A stretch of 64,000 nucleotides of DNA from Cellulosilyticum lentocellum DSM 5427 (GTDB lineage: Bacteria; Bacillota; Clostridia; Lachnospirales; Cellulosilyticaceae): the NCBI RefSeq assembly GCF_000178835.2, contig NC_015275.1, positions 1,447,001 through 1,511,000 on the forward strand, in the 5' to 3' direction. The notes beneath the pieces were generated by a model that saw only the letters and a program-made list of their open reading frames with translations, was not told the DNA's origin and did not search any database. The position numbers were made by a program, and so were the translations under genes. Positions 61,472 to 64,000 of this stretch are shown here, one piece after another (positions within the stretch are counted from its first letter, which is position 1; each line of letters starts with the position of its first letter).

Positions 61472-61861
61472 ATGGAGAATGAGAATTTAGTCGTGAATTT
61501 AGAACAGGATTTAACAGAAATAGCGGGATTGATATGGGGATATATGGACAAGAAATACATATCTCAGATGAAACGACAATTAGATGGTTATAGACAAAGC
61601 TGTGAACAAAATTTATGTAAGGAAGCGCAGCTATTAAAAGCGATGATACCCTTTATGCCAGAAGAAAGTAAATTACTACAAACTGTAGTAGACACGATTA
61701 TTTATAATGATATGATTGAAAAAAGCCTGGAAGAGCATGAGGAACTAGGGAGACTTTACAGGGATGAAAATAAAGACAGGGAAAATCTGAAGAAGCTCAT
61801 GTATAAGCTTGTTTTATTCAAAATTGTAACAGCAATAGAAAAAGGAAGTATGGATGCATAA
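61472..61861 (+). CDS. unknown helical protein, 129 aa
   Basis: Acidic, predicted all-helical, no membrane helix or signal. MDKKYISQMKRQLDGYRQSCEQNLCKEAQLLKAMIPFMPEE suggests a helical bundle. Divergently transcribed from the 173-aa gene, with which it may be functionally linked. Ribosome site weak (AAGAGAGTGA). Confidence 0.6.
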   Translation: MENENLVVNLEQDLTEIAGLIWGYMDKKYISQMKRQLDGYRQSCEQNLCKEAQLLKAMIPFMPEESKLLQTVVDTIIYNDMIEKSLEEHEELGRLYRDENKDRENLKKLMYKLVLFKIVTAIEKGSMDA

Positions 61862-61992
61862 AGTGAGCCTGTATAAAGGTCTTGTTAAGAAGGATTGACT
61901 TATATTGAAAAGCAGAAAGACAATGATATAATTATTTTTGTAAGAAAGAAAAACTATTTAATGAGCCATTTCAGTAAAACCTTTTCCCTAAT

Positions 61993-62042
61993 AAGAGGCT
62001 GACTAAAAAGATGGAAAAATCCACTTTTTTGGTCAGCCTCTT
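61993..62042. terminator. terminator hairpin
   Basis: AAGAGGCTGACTAAAAAG pairs with CTTTTTTGGTCAGCCTCTT (one G-U pair). Lies between the 129-aa gene and the insertion sequence. Confidence 0.75.
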
Positions 62043-62105
62043 CCAATTAGATAGTGAGTATATAAATGAAATAAATAAAATAGGGGGCTGTAAAAAAACA
62101 GCCTC

Positions 62106-62149
62106 GAAACAAGGAGCAGGTCGCCTGTAGCGACCTGCTCCTTGTTTTT
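62106..62149 (-). terminator. IS-internal hairpin at the transposase 3' end
   Basis: AACAAGGAGCAGGTCGC pairs perfectly with GCGACCTGCTCCTTGTT around CTGTA. A/T-rich flanks on both sides allow termination in either direction. Confidence 0.8.
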
Positions 62150-62240
62150 TAATAGATTTATTATCATTATCACAAAATTAGAAGTCACTTATTAAGCCTA
62201 TGGTTTTATAGGGTTTAAATGATGATATTATATCCGTTTT

Positions 62241-63827
62241 TTATGCAGCTATGGATGTCCGATGTTTCTTGTTATGATACTTATAGAGGTTGTATCCACA
62301 AGAAATTAACGTGAATTCTAAAATGACAGCTTTTTCACCTCGCCGAAATAATCTTTTATAAGATCTATCCCACTTAATTATCCCAAATGTCCCCTCTGAT
62401 TGAATACTTCTGTTCATACACAATAAGGCACCATGAATTGATTCTAGATTATTTATTACTTCCTTATGTATTTCTGTTAATTCTCGATTAAGGCGTACTG
62501 TTCTATTTCCATGTGATCTTTTGCAACATTCACTACGATATGGACATCCTGCACAGTCTTCACATTCATATATTTCTTCTGTTCTACCATATTGATTTTT
62601 ATATATATGCCTATCACATTTATATATAAACTTTTTATTATTAGGACAGATCAGGTTTCCTTGTTCATCTCTTTTGAAATTTACTGCACGATATGGATCA
62701 TAATGATATTTTTCATTCTTAGTTTCCCTCTCAAACATAGTAAATTTCATATATTTTTCCATGCCATGTTCCTCACAATAAAGATAATTATTATAAGAAC
62801 CATATCCTGCGTCAGCAACAGGATACGTTGGATAATGACCATAAGTAGCATTAAACTTTTCCATTAAAGGTTGAAAACATTCCATGTCTGAAGCATAAGG
62901 TTTTGCGTCTATTACAGCTATATATTCATCACATATGGAAGCCTGCATGTTGTAAGCAGGAAGGAGCTGGTCATTTCCCATATAATCACGTTTGATTCTC
63001 ATAAAAGTTGCATCGTGATCAGTTTTTGAATAACTATTTCTTCGCTCACCACATACTTCGAGGTGCTTTGCATATTTCTTGAGGCGTTCTAGATACCCCT
63101 GCATTTCCTGATACTGTTTTTGATGGATACTTTTCTTATGCCCCGCTCCGGAAACAAATTTTGAAACCTCTAGATTTATTGCCTTCTGATAATTTTCAAG
63201 CAATGCCTCAACGTAATCAATCGCATATTCATCTCTTTTTTCTAACTTCACATTAAGAAAACTAAGAACCTCTGAATTCATTGTATCGATGAGTAATGAG
63301 ATCTTTTCGAACACTTTGTTTCTATTTTTGATGCAAGATTTCTTCCATACCCAGGTATAGCGATTAGCATTAGCTTCGATCTTTGTTCCATCGATGTAAG
63401 TGTGATGTAAATCCACATGCTCTTGATCAAAAATATAAGAATTGATATCAATGAAGATTTGTTCAATTGAAGTCGTTAATTCATTACGAATAAAGTTGCC
63501 GAAAGTAGCAAAAGATGGAGCTTTCATTCCGTCAAGAAGATACATATATCTGATGTCTGTACGGCAGAGTTTTTCAATATTTCTTAAAGAACTAATGCCA
63601 TGCTCCATAAAAGTGAAAAGTATAATCTTAAGCATTTTATCTGAATCACATCTTGGACGACCTGTTTTGCAGTCCTTCTCTACAAAATATCGTGTTAGGT
63701 CAATGTGATCCATTACTTCGCATAAAGTATATACTGGATCTGAAATATCAATTATTTTTTCGATATCCAATGGTAATTTTAGCTGTCTTGGTGTAAAATT
63801 ATCATTGGTATTTTTGTTTAGTAGCAT
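62241..63827 (-). CDS. IS1182-family transposase
   Basis: 528 aa, apparently intact. N-terminal DUF772-type region (CKTGRPRCDSDKMLKIILF, MYLLDGMKAPSFATFGNF). DDE residues Asp146 (IDGTKIEANAN), Asp339 (VADAGYG) and Glu478 (QSEGTFG). A zinc-like cysteine patch CEDCAGCPYRSECC (~422-435) precedes the last catalytic segment. Full IS1182-type length. Confidence 0.93.
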   Translation of the reverse strand: MLLNKNTNDNFTPRQLKLPLDIEKIIDISDPVYTLCEVMDHIDLTRYFVEKDCKTGRPRCDSDKMLKIILFTFMEHGISSLRNIEKLCRTDIRYMYLLDGMKAPSFATFGNFIRNELTTSIEQIFIDINSYIFDQEHVDLHHTYIDGTKIEANANRYTWVWKKSCIKNRNKVFEKISLLIDTMNSEVLSFLNVKLEKRDEYAIDYVEALLENYQKAINLEVSKFVSGAGHKKSIHQKQYQEMQGYLERLKKYAKHLEVCGERRNSYSKTDHDATFMRIKRDYMGNDQLLPAYNMQASICDEYIAVIDAKPYASDMECFQPLMEKFNATYGHYPTYPVADAGYGSYNNYLYCEEHGMEKYMKFTMFERETKNEKYHYDPYRAVNFKRDEQGNLICPNNKKFIYKCDRHIYKNQYGRTEEIYECEDCAGCPYRSECCKRSHGNRTVRLNRELTEIHKEVINNLESIHGALLCMNRSIQSEGTFGIIKWDRSYKRLFRRGEKAVILEFTLISCGYNLYKYHNKKHRTSIAA

Positions 63828-63847
63828 AAATAAATTATACCAAAAAA

Positions 63848-63878
63848 ATTGCTGAAGTCTTACGACCTCAGCGATTTT
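63848..63878. repeat. hairpin at the transposase 5' side of the IS
   Basis: ATTGCTGAAGTC and GACCTCAGCGAT form a ~12-bp stem around TTAC, followed on the + strand by TTTTTT. Lying upstream of the transposase, it could block read-through transcription entering the element. Confidence 0.55.
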
Positions 63879-64000
63879 TTCGTTAGGGGAGTTTTTTTAC
63901 ATCCCCCTATTTTTATTTATTTTATTAAGCCTATTGAATATCGTTTCTTAAGAAACCACAAGGTGATTTACAGAAGCACATCCAAACAATAACAATAATG

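Larger units (their letters stand above)
62069..63922. mobile_element. IS1182-family insertion sequence
   Basis: Terminal inverted repeats at 62069-62099 and 63891-63922 share the pattern AAATAAATAAAA(A)TAGGGGGNTGTAAAAAAAC, differing at one base and one extra A. They enclose a single intact transposase gene on the minus strand and an 18-bp-class hairpin near each end. Exact boundaries and target duplication cannot be fixed because the flanking A/T run blurs the edge. Confidence 0.88.

Noticed and set aside
62592-62867. 91-codon frame on the + strand
   Set aside because: Antisense shadow of the IS transposase; no ribosome site.
1-64000. CRISPR arrays, tRNA or rRNA genes, prophage
   Set aside because: No spaced direct repeats, no tRNA-like cloverleaf or CCA end, no rRNA segments and no phage structural genes were seen.

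Overview
The window is AT-rich, low-GC Gram-positive DNA. Strong AGGAGG ribosome binding sites, TTGACA/TATAAT promoters, a leucine T-box, an M-box and a PyrR attenuator all fit a strictly anaerobic Clostridia genome. Indolepyruvate:ferredoxin oxidoreductase, several B12-type radical SAM enzymes, a GH43 glycosidase and an iron-dependent alcohol dehydrogenase suggest a fermentative, plant-fibre-associated member of the Lachnospirales (Cellulosilyticum-like). The genus is an inference. No rRNA, tRNA, CRISPR array or prophage was seen.

Layout. 1-3880: the 3' end of a MoxR-DUF58-transglutaminase operon. 4137-7830: iorAB and glyA. 8001-10669: a small unknown protein and a divergent EF-G-like GTPase. 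11016-13746: a GntR-regulated ABC exporter operon with a perfect 19-bp operator palindrome. 13814-19430: a class A PBP, a GntR/DUF1648 pair on the minus strand, a short-chain dehydrogenase and a 1-Cys peroxiredoxin. 19790-21187: a GH43 gene of foreign-looking composition. 21375-24041: a second GntR/ABC operon (minus strand). 24618-26374: alcohol dehydrogenase and NUDIX hydrolase. 26441-29317: codBA behind a PyrR-type attenuator. 29404-32917: DUF1292, DUF1846, a Doc-type toxin-antitoxin pair and a Uma2 protein. 33140-34974: an M-box riboswitch controlling mgtE. 35182-41511: an oligopeptide ABC transporter operon ending in a class I glutamine amidotransferase-like peptidase.

41671-51701 is the most unusual part. 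It is a tightly packed operon of five cobalamin-binding-domain radical SAM enzymes, two GNAT-like proteins and one GH3-family acyl-adenylate/amide synthetase. It contains no PKS, NRPS or RiPP-precursor gene, and it looks like an uncharacterised small-molecule or lipid biosynthesis system. Directly downstream are a PadR repressor and a HAAS-FtsW/RodA fusion (51830-53735).

53735-64000: a GC-richer intergenic stretch that may hold a structured RNA, a DUF4349 lipoprotein, T-box-controlled leuS, ribokinase, an AAC(3)-family acetyltransferase, several small unknown proteins, and a complete IS1182-family insertion sequence at the right edge.

Starts were moved from the longest ORF to a Shine-Dalgarno-supported codon where the sequence demanded it; each case is stated. 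Functions rest on motif recognition by eye, with no database search.
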